34,632 bases of DNA from Alcaligenaceae bacterium (lineage in GTDB: Bacteria > Pseudomonadota > Gammaproteobacteria > Burkholderiales > Burkholderiaceae_B), in assembly GCA_947380655.1 (NCBI GenBank), contig CANCRX010000031.1, positions 1-34,632 of the forward strand. Direction: 5' to 3'. The notes under the pieces are model-generated. The model was given only the letters and a program-made list of their open reading frames with translations. It was not told where the DNA came from and searched no databases. Shown in pieces: positions 1 to 8,157 of the stretch (position 1 is the stretch's first letter; every line of letters begins with the position of its first letter). The position numbers were made by a program, and so were the translations under genes.

Positions 1-611
1 GCTATCGGAATACCGATTGAAATTTTTTCTAAACCCCATGCTCCCTTAAGAACTTGAGAGCCGGGCAGCTGATCAGAGAGTTCAAATAATATTGCTTTAT
101 TTGTAGCGAAGGCCGCTAGCTCACCATTGCGCATTTTTTCGGCAGCATCGTGCAGATTTTTTACAGAAATTACGCTTGCGTATTGCAACAGGGAAGGTAA
201 AACACTTTCTGAGGTACTGCCGGCGCTCACGCCTACCTTTATGTCTGGCTGGTCAATTAAATCGATGCTGTTGATTTTCGAGTTTGCGGTGACCAGGTAG
301 CCTTGATCAATCATCAGTACGGGTTTGGAGAAGGCAAGATATTCATTACGAACAGGCGTCGCATTGGCTAGCAGGAAATCGATCTGACTTTTTTTTGCAG
401 CCGCCAACACATCCCCATTCATTTTAAAAATGACAGGTTCAAACGCGAGATCAAGCCTGCGGGCAAGCGCTCGACCGAGCTCATAGCCAATACCTTTATG
501 CTCAGCAGGTGGTTCTGAGGGAATAAACGAATTGGGGCTACCCGGATAGAGACCCACGCGCAGCGCGCCCGAGGGGGCGATCAGGTGACGGAGTTCAACA
601 AGATTATTCAT
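1..611 (-). CDS. Solute-binding protein, family 3 type (C-terminus cut by window edge)
   Basis: Reading the minus strand from an ATG at 611 gives an open frame running off the left edge, about 203 residues. It begins MNNLVELRHLIAPSGALRVG and contains stretches typical of type-3 periplasmic binding proteins: RVGLYPGSPNSF at the first strand, GIGYELGRALARRL, a segment on 'naming' the substrate state (IDFLLANATPVRNEYLAFSK) and VGVSAGSTSES. In this family the fold binds amino acids or small organic ions for an ABC importer. No signal peptide is visible at the N-terminus, as in some cytosolic or mis-started family members, so export is not shown. It diverges from the MFS gene across 60 bases. No permease or ATPase partner is in view. 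Family call is good; substrate unknown. Confidence 0.7.
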   Translation of the reverse strand, partial: MNNLVELRHLIAPSGALRVGLYPGSPNSFIPSEPPAEHKGIGYELGRALARRLDLAFEPVIFKMNGDVLAAAKKSQIDFLLANATPVRNEYLAFSKPVLMIDQGYLVTANSKINSIDLIDQPDIKVGVSAGSTSESVLPSLLQYASVISVKNLHDAAEKMRNGELAAFATNKAILFELSDQLPGSQVLKGAWGLEKISIGIPI

Positions 612-671
612 TCAATTAAAAGTTACCTGATGTCCGAGCTTTAAGCCAGTGTTATTACGCGCTATGCTTAG

Positions 672-1931
672 GTGAATTCTTTCATACCAATGATCCCCAT
701 GCTGATTTCACGGTCTTTCACCGAATTGATGTTCTATCGCGTCTCGTTGACTCTGAGTTATCAGATTCTAGCTGTGACGGTCGGCTGGCATATTTACGAA
801 ATTACCAAGGATCCGCTCTCGTTAGGACTGATCGGTCTGGCGGAGGTCGTCCCTTATTTTTGTAGTGCATTGTTTGCCGGGCATGCCGTGGATGTGATGT
901 CAAAGAGGCGGATAGCGATTTTTGGATGTTTGATTCATGCCGTGATTGCGGGGTTAATGGTTGTCGTTTCTGTCAATGCGATTGGTTTTCTTGGTTTGAA
1001 GGTTCAGTGGTTTATTTATTTCGGCATTGGTTTGGCTGGATTAGCACGTGCATTTCTACGTCCTACTTATCAAGTGCTGTTCGCACAGGTATTGGATCGA
1101 CATGATTTTGCCAGAGGCTCGGCAATTGGTACGGTGATTTTCCAGGTGTCTCAGGTCGCGGGCCCAGCGTTGGGTGGCGTATTGATTGCCTGGTCGGGCA
1201 TCATTTCGGCCTATGCTGCTTCGGGCTTTTTCGCCCTATGCGGAGTGTTGTCTTTGGTGTTGCTAAATATCCGCCAAGAACCTCAGCAGGAAAAATCTCC
1301 ATCCATGTGGCAAGGTATTGTTCAAGGTTTGCGATTCGTTTTTACCAAGCAACTGATGCTTGCTGCGATGGCGCTCGATATGTTTGCCGTGTTGTTTGGC
1401 GGTGCAGTGTCTATGTTGCCAGCGTTTATCGATGAGATTTTGCAAGGCAGTCCTGAAAATTTAGGTATTTTGCGTGCCGCGCCAGCACTGGGCTCAGCCT
1501 TAATGGGGCTGTGGTTAGCGAGGATGCCGATTGACCGGTATGCGGGAAAGCTGATGCTGGGTGCGGTTGCTGGTTTTGGTGTGGCGGTGATTGCATTTGG
1601 TTTTTCCACCAGTCTGTGGATTGCGGCAGTCTGCCTGTTATTCACCGGGGTCTTCGACAGTGTTTCAGTGGTTGTGCGTTCAACCGTTTTTCAGTTGATC
1701 ACACCTGACAATATGCGCGGCAGAGTTTCGGCAATTAATGGGATTTTTATTGGCTCCTCTAACGAAATCGGTGCGCTGGAATCAGGCTTGGCTGCAAGTC
1801 TGATGGGATTGAGCGCTTCGATTGTTTTTGGTGGCGCGATGACCCTCCTGGTGGTCATCGTCTGCTGGTTTGTCGCACCGCAATTACGTAGTTTGCATAT
1901 CAATCATCTGCATGACAAACAGACAGGTTAA
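672..1931 (+). CDS. MFS exporter, 12 predicted membrane segments (EntS/MFS_3-like)
   Basis: Up to 419 residues, almost wholly hydrophobic helices, with the major-facilitator loop between helices 2 and 3 (GHAVDVMSKRRI) and an equivalent of it in the second half. The pattern of conserved stretches (SQVAGPALGGVLIA, RGRVSAINGIFIGSSNEIGALESG) matches the MFS_3 group that includes the enterobactin exporter EntS and many drug or siderophore exporters. It sits in the inner membrane and is expected to be proton-driven; substrate unknown. The start at 672 is a GTG directly after an in-frame TAG. ATGs at 690 and 699 are equally possible, and none has a convincing ribosome site. It converges on the RND efflux operon, and its stop codon lies in a 15-bp tandem repeat. 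Confidence 0.85.
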   Translation: MNSFIPMIPMLISRSFTELMFYRVSLTLSYQILAVTVGWHIYEITKDPLSLGLIGLAEVVPYFCSALFAGHAVDVMSKRRIAIFGCLIHAVIAGLMVVVSVNAIGFLGLKVQWFIYFGIGLAGLARAFLRPTYQVLFAQVLDRHDFARGSAIGTVIFQVSQVAGPALGGVLIAWSGIISAYAASGFFALCGVLSLVLLNIRQEPQQEKSPSMWQGIVQGLRFVFTKQLMLAAMALDMFAVLFGGAVSMLPAFIDEILQGSPENLGILRAAPALGSALMGLWLARMPIDRYAGKLMLGAVAGFGVAVIAFGFSTSLWIAAVCLLFTGVFDSVSVVVRSTVFQLITPDNMRGRVSAINGIFIGSSNEIGALESGLAASLMGLSASIVFGGAMTLLVVIVCWFVAPQLRSLHINHLHDKQTG

Positions 1932-2003
1932 TGACCGCTGTGCTAATCAGTACTACGTTAATCAGTACCGCGTTACTCACCGCCTCGTTAATCACCACCA
2001 CGT
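1929..2003. repeat. Five imperfect 15-bp tandem copies between convergent genes
   Basis: Units start at 1929, 1944, 1959, 1974 and 1989: TAATGACCGCTGTGC, TAATCAGTACTACGT, TAATCAGTACCGCGT, TACTCACCGCCTCGT, TAATCACCACCACGT. The period is exactly 15 bases throughout. The first unit contains the TAA stop of the MFS gene. The fourth and fifth contain the minus-strand stop of the outer-membrane lipoprotein gene (1988-1990) and part of its last codons. No T-tract or strong hairpin is evident, so it does not look like an ordinary terminator. Confidence 0.75.
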
Positions 2004-3490
2004 GCAACACCGAAAATTTCCTCGTCGCTTGGCATCTTTGGGGCAGGTGCTTTGGGCATGCCATCCCAACCGCCACCGAGCGCTTTGATCAGTGCAACAT
2101 TGGCAAGGAACTGATTGCCGTGTATCTGCCATTTCACGCGTAAGGCGTTGAGCTGGGTTTGCTGGATCAAGGCGAGTGTCTGCGCATTATCTAGGCCCGC
2201 TTCATAACGAATCAGACTTGTCTGATAGGCTTTGTTGTAGTTTTTAACACCGTCATCTTGTTTGATCCGCGCACGATCATATTGCTGCAGATTGCTCATC
2301 GCATCTTGCGTCTCCTGTATCGCTACCAGGATCGATTGCTTATAGTTGGCCAGCGTGAGGGAGTAGCCTGCTTTCGCAAAACGATAGTTGGCGCTGGTTC
2401 GTCCCGCATCGAAAATAGTTTGCGTCGCGCTCAGACCGATCGCCCAGATAAGGGACGGTGTGTTTAATAATGTCGTGACGTTAGTGGAGTCGTATCCAAT
2501 AAAGGCTGGTGCGACCAGGAGAGAAGGAAAGAATGCCGCTTTCGCCACACCAATCTGCGCATTCGCAGCAGCCATTGCGCGTTCAGCAGCGGCAATATCA
2601 GGACGACGCTCAAGTAAAGAGGAGGGCAGACTGACAGGGAACGCAGGCATCGATGCGGGTAAGCGACCGGTGGCGATCTTAAAGTTTGCCGCGGCTGATC
2701 CAGTCAGTGTCGCCAGCAAATTCTCTTGGATATTCCGTTGAGATTTCAGTATTTCCAGCTGAGCGCCGGTGGTTTCGGTCAAGGCCGTTTGTTGGGATAG
2801 TTCGGTGCGTCCCGCAGCGCCTTCTGCGTAGCGTTTTTCGATGATCGTGCGCAGTTTTTCCTGCAGACCAACAACGATAGTCAGGACTCTGATTTCCTCA
2901 TCGTATTGACGCATGAGAAAGTATGAGCTGGCGACTTGTGCACTTAATAATAGTTTGACGTTTTCGGTATCCGCGGCAGCTTGCTCAGCCGTATTGCGTG
3001 CGGCCTCGACATCTCGTCTGACTTTTCCAAGCCAGTCGATTTCGTAGCTCATCTGCGCCACAGGTCTGAATTCGTTTTGGACAGTCTGAACGTTGACTGA
3101 ATCGTAGGTTGTGCCGGGACGGTTTGCCGAAGTTGTTGTTCTGGTACCAACTGCGCCCGCAGTAATCGTAGGGAAAAGGGCTGCGCCACGGGCTTCACTT
3201 TGCGCAGTAGCCTGATCGAGTCTGGCAATCGATGCCTGAAGTGTAAAGTTATTGGTGAGTGCTTTGGTAATCAGCTCATCAAGTGTCGCATCATCAAAGG
3301 CGACCCACCACTTACTCTTTGGTTGATCATCAGCAGGAACCGCTTCTTTCCACATGGAAGGATTGGCACCTGGTAAGCTTTTCCAGTTTTCAGGCATGTC
3401 GGCAAGTGCCGGACGTTCATAATCAGGCCCGATAGGCGAACATCCCGCGCACACAAGCGCAATCAGAGCATAAGCAAGCTTACTTTTCAT
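1988..3490 (-). CDS. RND efflux outer-membrane factor, NodT/OprM-type lipoprotein
   Basis: 500 residues, the normal length for this family. The N-terminus MKSKLAYALIALVCAGC is a lipoprotein signal with the lipid-acceptor cysteine at residue 17. Two repeats of the outer-membrane efflux family follow: a first with LDELITKALTNNFTLQ and AQSEARGAALFPTI, and a second with RRPDIAAAERAMAAANAQIG and the matching helices. The trimer is expected to form the outer-membrane beta-barrel and periplasmic tunnel for the pump encoded upstream. Its ATG overlaps the adaptor stop by four bases (ATGA at 3487-3490), so translation is coupled. The C-terminus ends in the 15-bp repeat shared with the neighbouring convergent gene. 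The exported compound is not predictable. Confidence 0.92.
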   Translation of the reverse strand: MKSKLAYALIALVCAGCSPIGPDYERPALADMPENWKSLPGANPSMWKEAVPADDQPKSKWWVAFDDATLDELITKALTNNFTLQASIARLDQATAQSEARGAALFPTITAGAVGTRTTTSANRPGTTYDSVNVQTVQNEFRPVAQMSYEIDWLGKVRRDVEAARNTAEQAAADTENVKLLLSAQVASSYFLMRQYDEEIRVLTIVVGLQEKLRTIIEKRYAEGAAGRTELSQQTALTETTGAQLEILKSQRNIQENLLATLTGSAAANFKIATGRLPASMPAFPVSLPSSLLERRPDIAAAERAMAAANAQIGVAKAAFFPSLLVAPAFIGYDSTNVTTLLNTPSLIWAIGLSATQTIFDAGRTSANYRFAKAGYSLTLANYKQSILVAIQETQDAMSNLQQYDRARIKQDDGVKNYNKAYQTSLIRYEAGLDNAQTLALIQQTQLNALRVKWQIHGNQFLANVALIKALGGGWDGMPKAPAPKMPSDEEIFGVARGGD

Positions 3491-4680
3491 GAGCCACGCT
3501 TCGCGGGTGGTGCTGGTGGCGTTTCGATGACCACGGACTGTCCTGCAGCAATAGAATCAGGAGGGTTCAGAATCACAACATCGCTCGCAGTGACGCCGCT
3601 TCTGATCTCTACCGTCATGCCATAGTCGATACCTAGAGTGACTTTTTTCTTTTCGGCTTTACCGTCTACAACCACCGCAACATAAGGTCCGCCGGCGCCA
3701 AATATCAGCGTATTGGTTGGAAGAATCAGGGAGTTACCCATGTCCACTTTAATCGCGGCTTCGATATAGGACCCTGGCATTAATGCCTTATTTGCATTGG
3801 GAACTTCTATATCGACTTGCAAGGTACGCGTATTGGTATCGATGGCGCCAGCCGTTCGAGCGATACGGGCTTTGATTGGTTTATCAGGCGCGCTGTTCTG
3901 AAAAATATCCACTTCTTCACCAACGCGTACTTGAGAGGCACGATCCTGAGGCATGTAAACGTAAACGTGTAGTTTATCGATATGCGCCATGGAGAACATC
4001 GCTTGAGCAGTACCCGTATTGCCGGCATTCACCAAATCGCCGACGTTCACGTTGCGACGCGTTACCGTTCCGTCAAAAGGGGCTAAGACAGTACCAAAAC
4101 TCTGTTGATCGCGCAGACGTTTGAGCACGGCTTCTGTCTGTTTATAGATACCCGTTTTTTCATCCAGTTCTTGCTGTGAAACGGCATCTTGTTCACGCAG
4201 GCGTTTCCAGCGTTGGTAGACGGTTTTTGCGAGTTCGAAGTTTGCGGTTGCTTCTTCGACCTGTTTGTTGACTTCAGGTATGTCAAGAATAGCGAGCGTT
4301 TCACCTTTTTTAGCCGTATCGCCAATGTCTTTAAACCATTGTTTAACGTAGCCGTTCACGCGTGAATAAATCTGTGCTTCATTAATACCCAGCAGTGTTC
4401 CGGGTAGTACAACCTTAGCCGTTGCGCCATTCTTACTCGCCGGCGCAGGTTGTGTAACAAGGACATGCAGCTGAACGTTTTTTTCCCCTCTTGCTGCCAG
4501 TACATCCCCATATGACCAACGAGAAAAGAGAGTTTTACCCAGACCGAAAAGCATCAGTAATACCAAGACAATCGTCACATTGCGTGTCAAGCGCAATACT
4601 CTTGATTTACTTTGATTGTTATCAGGGCCGTGCACGTGGATTTCAGGCAGCCCGTTATGAGCATGGCGTTGTTCGGTCAT
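3487..4680 (-). CDS. RND efflux periplasmic adaptor (membrane fusion protein)
   Basis: 397 residues. A histidine-rich N-terminus (residues 5-20) precedes one membrane anchor at about 34-52 (TIVLVLLMLFGLGKTLF). A lipoyl half-motif with YSRVNGYVKQW, an alpha-helical hairpin (about 140-200) and a second lipoyl half (LAPFDGTVTRRNVNVGDLV) follow, then the beta-barrel and membrane-proximal domains. This is the order of AcrA/MdtA-type adaptors, which link the inner-membrane pump to the outer-membrane channel. It is anchored by a helix rather than by a lipid. It overlaps both neighbours by four bases, so all three subunits are probably made in proportion. The tail is rich in proline and alanine (PPAPPAKRG). 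Confidence 0.92.
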   Translation of the reverse strand: MTEQRHAHNGLPEIHVHGPDNNQSKSRVLRLTRNVTIVLVLLMLFGLGKTLFSRWSYGDVLAARGEKNVQLHVLVTQPAPASKNGATAKVVLPGTLLGINEAQIYSRVNGYVKQWFKDIGDTAKKGETLAILDIPEVNKQVEEATANFELAKTVYQRWKRLREQDAVSQQELDEKTGIYKQTEAVLKRLRDQQSFGTVLAPFDGTVTRRNVNVGDLVNAGNTGTAQAMFSMAHIDKLHVYVYMPQDRASQVRVGEEVDIFQNSAPDKPIKARIARTAGAIDTNTRTLQVDIEVPNANKALMPGSYIEAAIKVDMGNSLILPTNTLIFGAGGPYVAVVVDGKAEKKKVTLGIDYGMTVEIRSGVTASDVVILNPPDSIAAGQSVVIETPPAPPAKRGS

Positions 4681-7600
4681 GTTGAAGCTTCCGTGTGTGC
4701 ATGGCGAATGGCAAGCCAGCGATGGAACGATGCAAATACAACTGGTACAAATAAAACAGTTGAGACGGTTGCGAAAAGAAGGCCGCCAATCACAGCACGC
4801 CCTAGTGGGGCATTTTGTTCGGAGCCTTCACCGACGCCAATCGCCATCGGAATCATACCGATGATCATCGCCAGCGCGGTCATCAGTACTGGACGTAAGC
4901 GAGTCGCTCCTGCCTCAAGGGCAGCGGATAAAGGCGGCAAACCATCTTGTAGTCTCTGCCGCGCAAACGACACGACCAGTACGCTATTGGCAGTCGCGAC
5001 TCCCATGGTCATAATCGCGCCTGTCAGGGCTGGGACACTTAAATTAGTACCCGTCAGAATCAGCATCCAGGCAATGCCCGCTAAGGCAGCAATCAGTGCT
5101 GTGATGATAATGAATGGATCAAGCCAGGATTGGAAGTTCACGACAATCAGCAGATACACAAGAATAATTGCGCCGATGAGTCCAAGGCCCAGGCCAATAT
5201 AGGAATTTTGCATGGTCTCGACCTGGCCGCGCATGACAATTTTACTGCCGCGAGGAAGTTCTGATTTTGCTGCATCCATGACGACTTGAATCTCTTTGGC
5301 AACAGAGGCTAGATCACGACCTCGCACGTTGGCGTAAATATCGATGGAAGGCAAAATGTTGTAACGCGTCAAAATACTGAACTCTGTGGTCGGCGATGGA
5401 CTGACCAGATTGCCTAGCAACTGTGGGCCTTTCCCCGTAGTTGCATTGACCGCAGCCGAGGCCGCTGAGGCGGCAGCATTTGAGGGGCCTACAGGTAGTC
5501 TGAGCAAATCATCCAGTGATTCGATTTTTGATTGGGGCGCTTGAACCTGGATTGTGTAATTAATACTGTTGGCAGGGTTTAACCAGAAAGAAGGCGACGT
5601 TTGGGCGCTTCCAGAGAGCGGCAGCAATACGTTCTGCGCCAGATCCTGAGGGGTTAATCCTATCCCTTGCATGCGGGTACGATCCATTTTCAGAGCAATC
5701 GATGGAGTATCCAGTCGTTGGTGAATATGAACATCTGCAGCGCCTTTAATAGCGGCTATTTTTGATACGAGCTTTCCGGCTAGTTGTTGGTTTGCAGGGT
5801 AGTTGGGGCCTACAATTTGTACATCAATTGCGGACGGAATTCCAAAGTTTAGAATTTGCGTGACGATATCTGCCGGCTGGAAAAAGAACTCGATACCTGG
5901 GAAATTTTTACGTAGCTCAGGGATGAGCTCTTCAATATATTCTTCGCTTGGCCGGTGACCTTTTTTGAGCGAAATCAAAATGTCCGCATCAAAAGAACCA
6001 ATCGTCCCAGAGCTGCTGTATGAGAGGTTGATACCGCTGTTTGGCAAACCTACGTTATCAAGAATCGCATCGAGATCTTTTTCCGGGATCACTCGACGGA
6101 TGACATCTTCTACATTGTCAGCGATGATGGCTGTTCGTTCTACGCGTGTGCCGCTGGGCGCACGCATATGCAGCTTAATTTGTCCGGTATCCACCGTTGG
6201 AAATAGATCGCGACCGAGTAGAAAGAAAATTCCGCAGGAGAGGATACAAAAAGTCAGGAACCCACCTACAAACTGTTTGCGATGCGTAAGCAAATGGCTT
6301 AGCAAAAAAACATAGCTAGTCCGGAATTTTTCAAACTGATGATTGAACTTTTCATGAACGCTATAAATCCATTTCGTAATCTTGCCTGGCTCGCCGGGAT
6401 TTCTGAGCAGGAGCAAAGCCATGGTTGGTACCAGCGTTCTGGAGAGAACGTAAGAGGCAAGCATCGCGAAAATCACGGCTTCAGCCAGTGGCACGAACAA
6501 ATAGCGCGCTACACCACCCAAGAAAAACATTGGAACAAACACAATACAAATGCAAAGGGTTGATACAAAGGCGGGTACCGCAATTTCACCCGCACCATCC
6601 ATGATCGATTCATAGAGGCCCTTGCCCATGTGGAGGTGACGCTCTATGTTTTCGATTGTTACCGTCGCATCGTCAACCAGAATCCCTACAGCCAAGGCGA
6701 GGCCACCGAGAGTCATGATGTTGATGGTTTCGCCTATCATTTGCAAAACAATGAGCGAAGAGAAAATCGATAGTGGTATTGAAATGGCGATAATAGTGGT
6801 GGTGCGCCAGTTGCCTAAAAAGAGCAACAGCATGACCGCAGTGAGCGCGGCGGCGATCAACGCTTCATGGACCACCCCGGCGATCGCTTCTTTAACGAAT
6901 ACAGATTGATCCGCTAATAGCTTGACTTCAATACCCTCTGGCAAAAGCGGAAGCAGGGAAGGTAGCTTTTCTTTGAGATTGTTTACGACGTCTAGCGTAG
7001 AGGCGCCGCCATTTTTCAACGCCGTTAATAGCAAGCCGCGCTGACCATTTTGACGCACGATATTGATCTGCGGAGAAAAGCCGTCACGTACGTGGGCGAT
7101 TTCTCGTAAATACGTGGTTGCACCATTCACTGTTTTGACCGGGATGTCGTTCAAGCCCTCAATGGAGGTGGGCGATGAGTTCAGTGAGATGTTGAATTCC
7201 GTATCACCGATTTTGCTGGTGCCAGATGGCAAGGTCAGGTTCTGAGTGGAAATAGCATTAATCACGTCAGAGGAGGTCATGCCCTTTGCAAGAAGTGCCT
7301 GGGGATCGATGTCAACCGAAACCGCCCGCACTTTTCCGCCGTAGGGGAACGGCATCGCAATACCGGGAATTGTTACGATCTGGGGGCGCAGGATATTGAG
7401 TGCGGAGTCAAACAGTTCTTTTTCTGACAACGTCGTACTAGACATCCCGAGCTGGATGACAGGGATTGCTGAGGCCGTGTATTTGATGACCAAGGGAGGC
7501 GTAATGCCCGGCGGCATCTGCCTTAACGCGGATTGCGATACCGCGACAATCTGTGAGATTGCCATCTGGATATTAACGTTTGGCTGAAAGTAGATTTTGA

Positions 7601-7874
7601 TAATTGCAATGCCGCCAAGTGATTGTGACTCGATGTGCTCGATATCGTTGACGGTCGTAGTCAGAATTCGTTCGTGGTTTTGCGTAATCCGGTTACCCAT
7701 CTGCTGTGCAGATAAGCCGTTATAGCTCCAGATCACACTCACAACGGGGATGTTGATCTCCGGCAGCACATCCATGGGAGTGCGCATAATGGCCAGAGGT
7801 GTTGAGAGCAAAATGAGAATGGCCATCACGATAAACGTGTAAGGTTTCTCTAGCGCTGTTCGTACGATCCACAT
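4677..7874 (-). CDS. RND inner-membrane efflux pump (AcrB/MdtB superfamily)
   Basis: 1065 residues, the normal length for a complete pump, with two 6-helix halves and two large periplasmic loops. Helix 4 carries the proton-relay acidic pair D401-D402 (GILVDDATV). In helix 10 the lysine found next to an asparagine in AcrB (KN) is replaced: the sequence is GVATANSVLVV, with A962-N963. An Ala/Ser-rich low-complexity loop lies at about 798-812. It is expected to export a lipophilic or metal-like toxic compound using the proton gradient. It is the first gene of the pump operon, ATG at 7874, with a palindrome about 55-75 bases upstream that may be an operator. No regulator gene lies next to it. Substrate unknown. 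Confidence 0.92.
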   Translation of the reverse strand: MWIVRTALEKPYTFIVMAILILLSTPLAIMRTPMDVLPEINIPVVSVIWSYNGLSAQQMGNRITQNHERILTTTVNDIEHIESQSLGGIAIIKIYFQPNVNIQMAISQIVAVSQSALRQMPPGITPPLVIKYTASAIPVIQLGMSSTTLSEKELFDSALNILRPQIVTIPGIAMPFPYGGKVRAVSVDIDPQALLAKGMTSSDVINAISTQNLTLPSGTSKIGDTEFNISLNSSPTSIEGLNDIPVKTVNGATTYLREIAHVRDGFSPQINIVRQNGQRGLLLTALKNGGASTLDVVNNLKEKLPSLLPLLPEGIEVKLLADQSVFVKEAIAGVVHEALIAAALTAVMLLLFLGNWRTTTIIAISIPLSIFSSLIVLQMIGETINIMTLGGLALAVGILVDDATVTIENIERHLHMGKGLYESIMDGAGEIAVPAFVSTLCICIVFVPMFFLGGVARYLFVPLAEAVIFAMLASYVLSRTLVPTMALLLLRNPGEPGKITKWIYSVHEKFNHQFEKFRTSYVFLLSHLLTHRKQFVGGFLTFCILSCGIFFLLGRDLFPTVDTGQIKLHMRAPSGTRVERTAIIADNVEDVIRRVIPEKDLDAILDNVGLPNSGINLSYSSSGTIGSFDADILISLKKGHRPSEEYIEELIPELRKNFPGIEFFFQPADIVTQILNFGIPSAIDVQIVGPNYPANQQLAGKLVSKIAAIKGAADVHIHQRLDTPSIALKMDRTRMQGIGLTPQDLAQNVLLPLSGSAQTSPSFWLNPANSINYTIQVQAPQSKIESLDDLLRLPVGPSNAAASAASAAVNATTGKGPQLLGNLVSPSPTTEFSILTRYNILPSIDIYANVRGRDLASVAKEIQVVMDAAKSELPRGSKIVMRGQVETMQNSYIGLGLGLIGAIILVYLLIVVNFQSWLDPFIIITALIAALAGIAWMLILTGTNLSVPALTGAIMTMGVATANSVLVVSFARQRLQDGLPPLSAALEAGATRLRPVLMTALAMIIGMIPMAIGVGEGSEQNAPLGRAVIGGLLFATVSTVLFVPVVFASFHRWLAIRHAHTEAST

Positions 7875-7923
7875 CCTGAGTCTTACCTAGGTGAAGCTTG
7901 CGCTGTTTTGCTGAAAAAATAAA

Positions 7924-7960
7924 ATACTCTTTACCACTAATTGGTAAAAGTTTTGAGTAT
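7924..7960 (-). promoter_or_regulatory. Nested palindrome in the RND promoter region, candidate repressor operator
   Basis: The core TTTACCACTAATTGGTAAA (7930-7948) has perfect 7-bp arms around a 5-base centre. Outside it, ATACTC (7924-7929) pairs with GAGTAT (7955-7960), off centre by a few bases. On the minus strand a weak promoter can be drawn across it: TTTACC as -35 and TATTTT as -10 about 16 bases apart. Efflux operons are commonly repressed by TetR or MarR proteins binding such sites, but no such gene is in the window. The role is inferred. Confidence 0.55.
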
Positions 7961-8085
7961 AGAGAAAAGCCACTCTATTGAACAGGCTCATTTTCGACAG
8001 GCAAAATACGATTCAGTTCCTGTGAGTTCTAGGAACGTAAGGTATTGTCAGTTTTGATAATCGGGCTATCAAATGTATCAATTAG

Positions 8086-8122
8086 GCATCAAATAACTAA
8101 ATAATAGTTAGTTATTTGATGC
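8086..8122. repeat. Perfect 15-bp stem-loop downstream of the SGNH hydrolase gene
   Basis: GCATCAAATAACTAA (8086-8100) and TTAGTTATTTGATGC (8108-8122) are exact reverse complements separated by 7 bases. It lies 35 bases past the SGNH stop and about 210 bases before the RND start. No T-tract follows on the minus strand, and the stem is AT-rich, so it could be a regulatory site as well as a weak terminator. Confidence 0.65.
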
Positions 8123-8157
8123 GTTCTATTTATAAACCTGTTGCCCTGACGGATCGC

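Larger units (their letters stand above)
7875..8157. other. Intergenic region upstream of the RND operon, AT-rich with several inverted repeats
   Basis: This 283-base gap lies between two minus-strand genes. It holds the promoter-proximal palindrome (7924-7960), an inverted repeat TTTGATA / TATCAAA (8053-8059 and 8067-8073), another GTATCAA at 8075-8081, and a 15-bp hairpin at 8086-8122. The element ATCAAA or TTTGAT therefore occurs at least four times within about 70 bases. I see no small ORF with a ribosome site. Confidence 0.6.

Noticed and set aside
1929..2003. CRISPR-like array
   Set aside because: The 15-base units are contiguous, imperfect and have no spacers, and there are no cas genes.
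4612..5202. 196-residue open frame on the plus strand
   Set aside because: It lies opposite the RND pump and adaptor coding sequence, has no ribosome site and its protein is low-complexity, so it is a shadow frame.
8086..8122. Rho-independent terminator of the SGNH operon
   Set aside because: The stem is perfect, but it is AT-rich and not followed by a T-run on the minus strand, so I list it as a repeat only.
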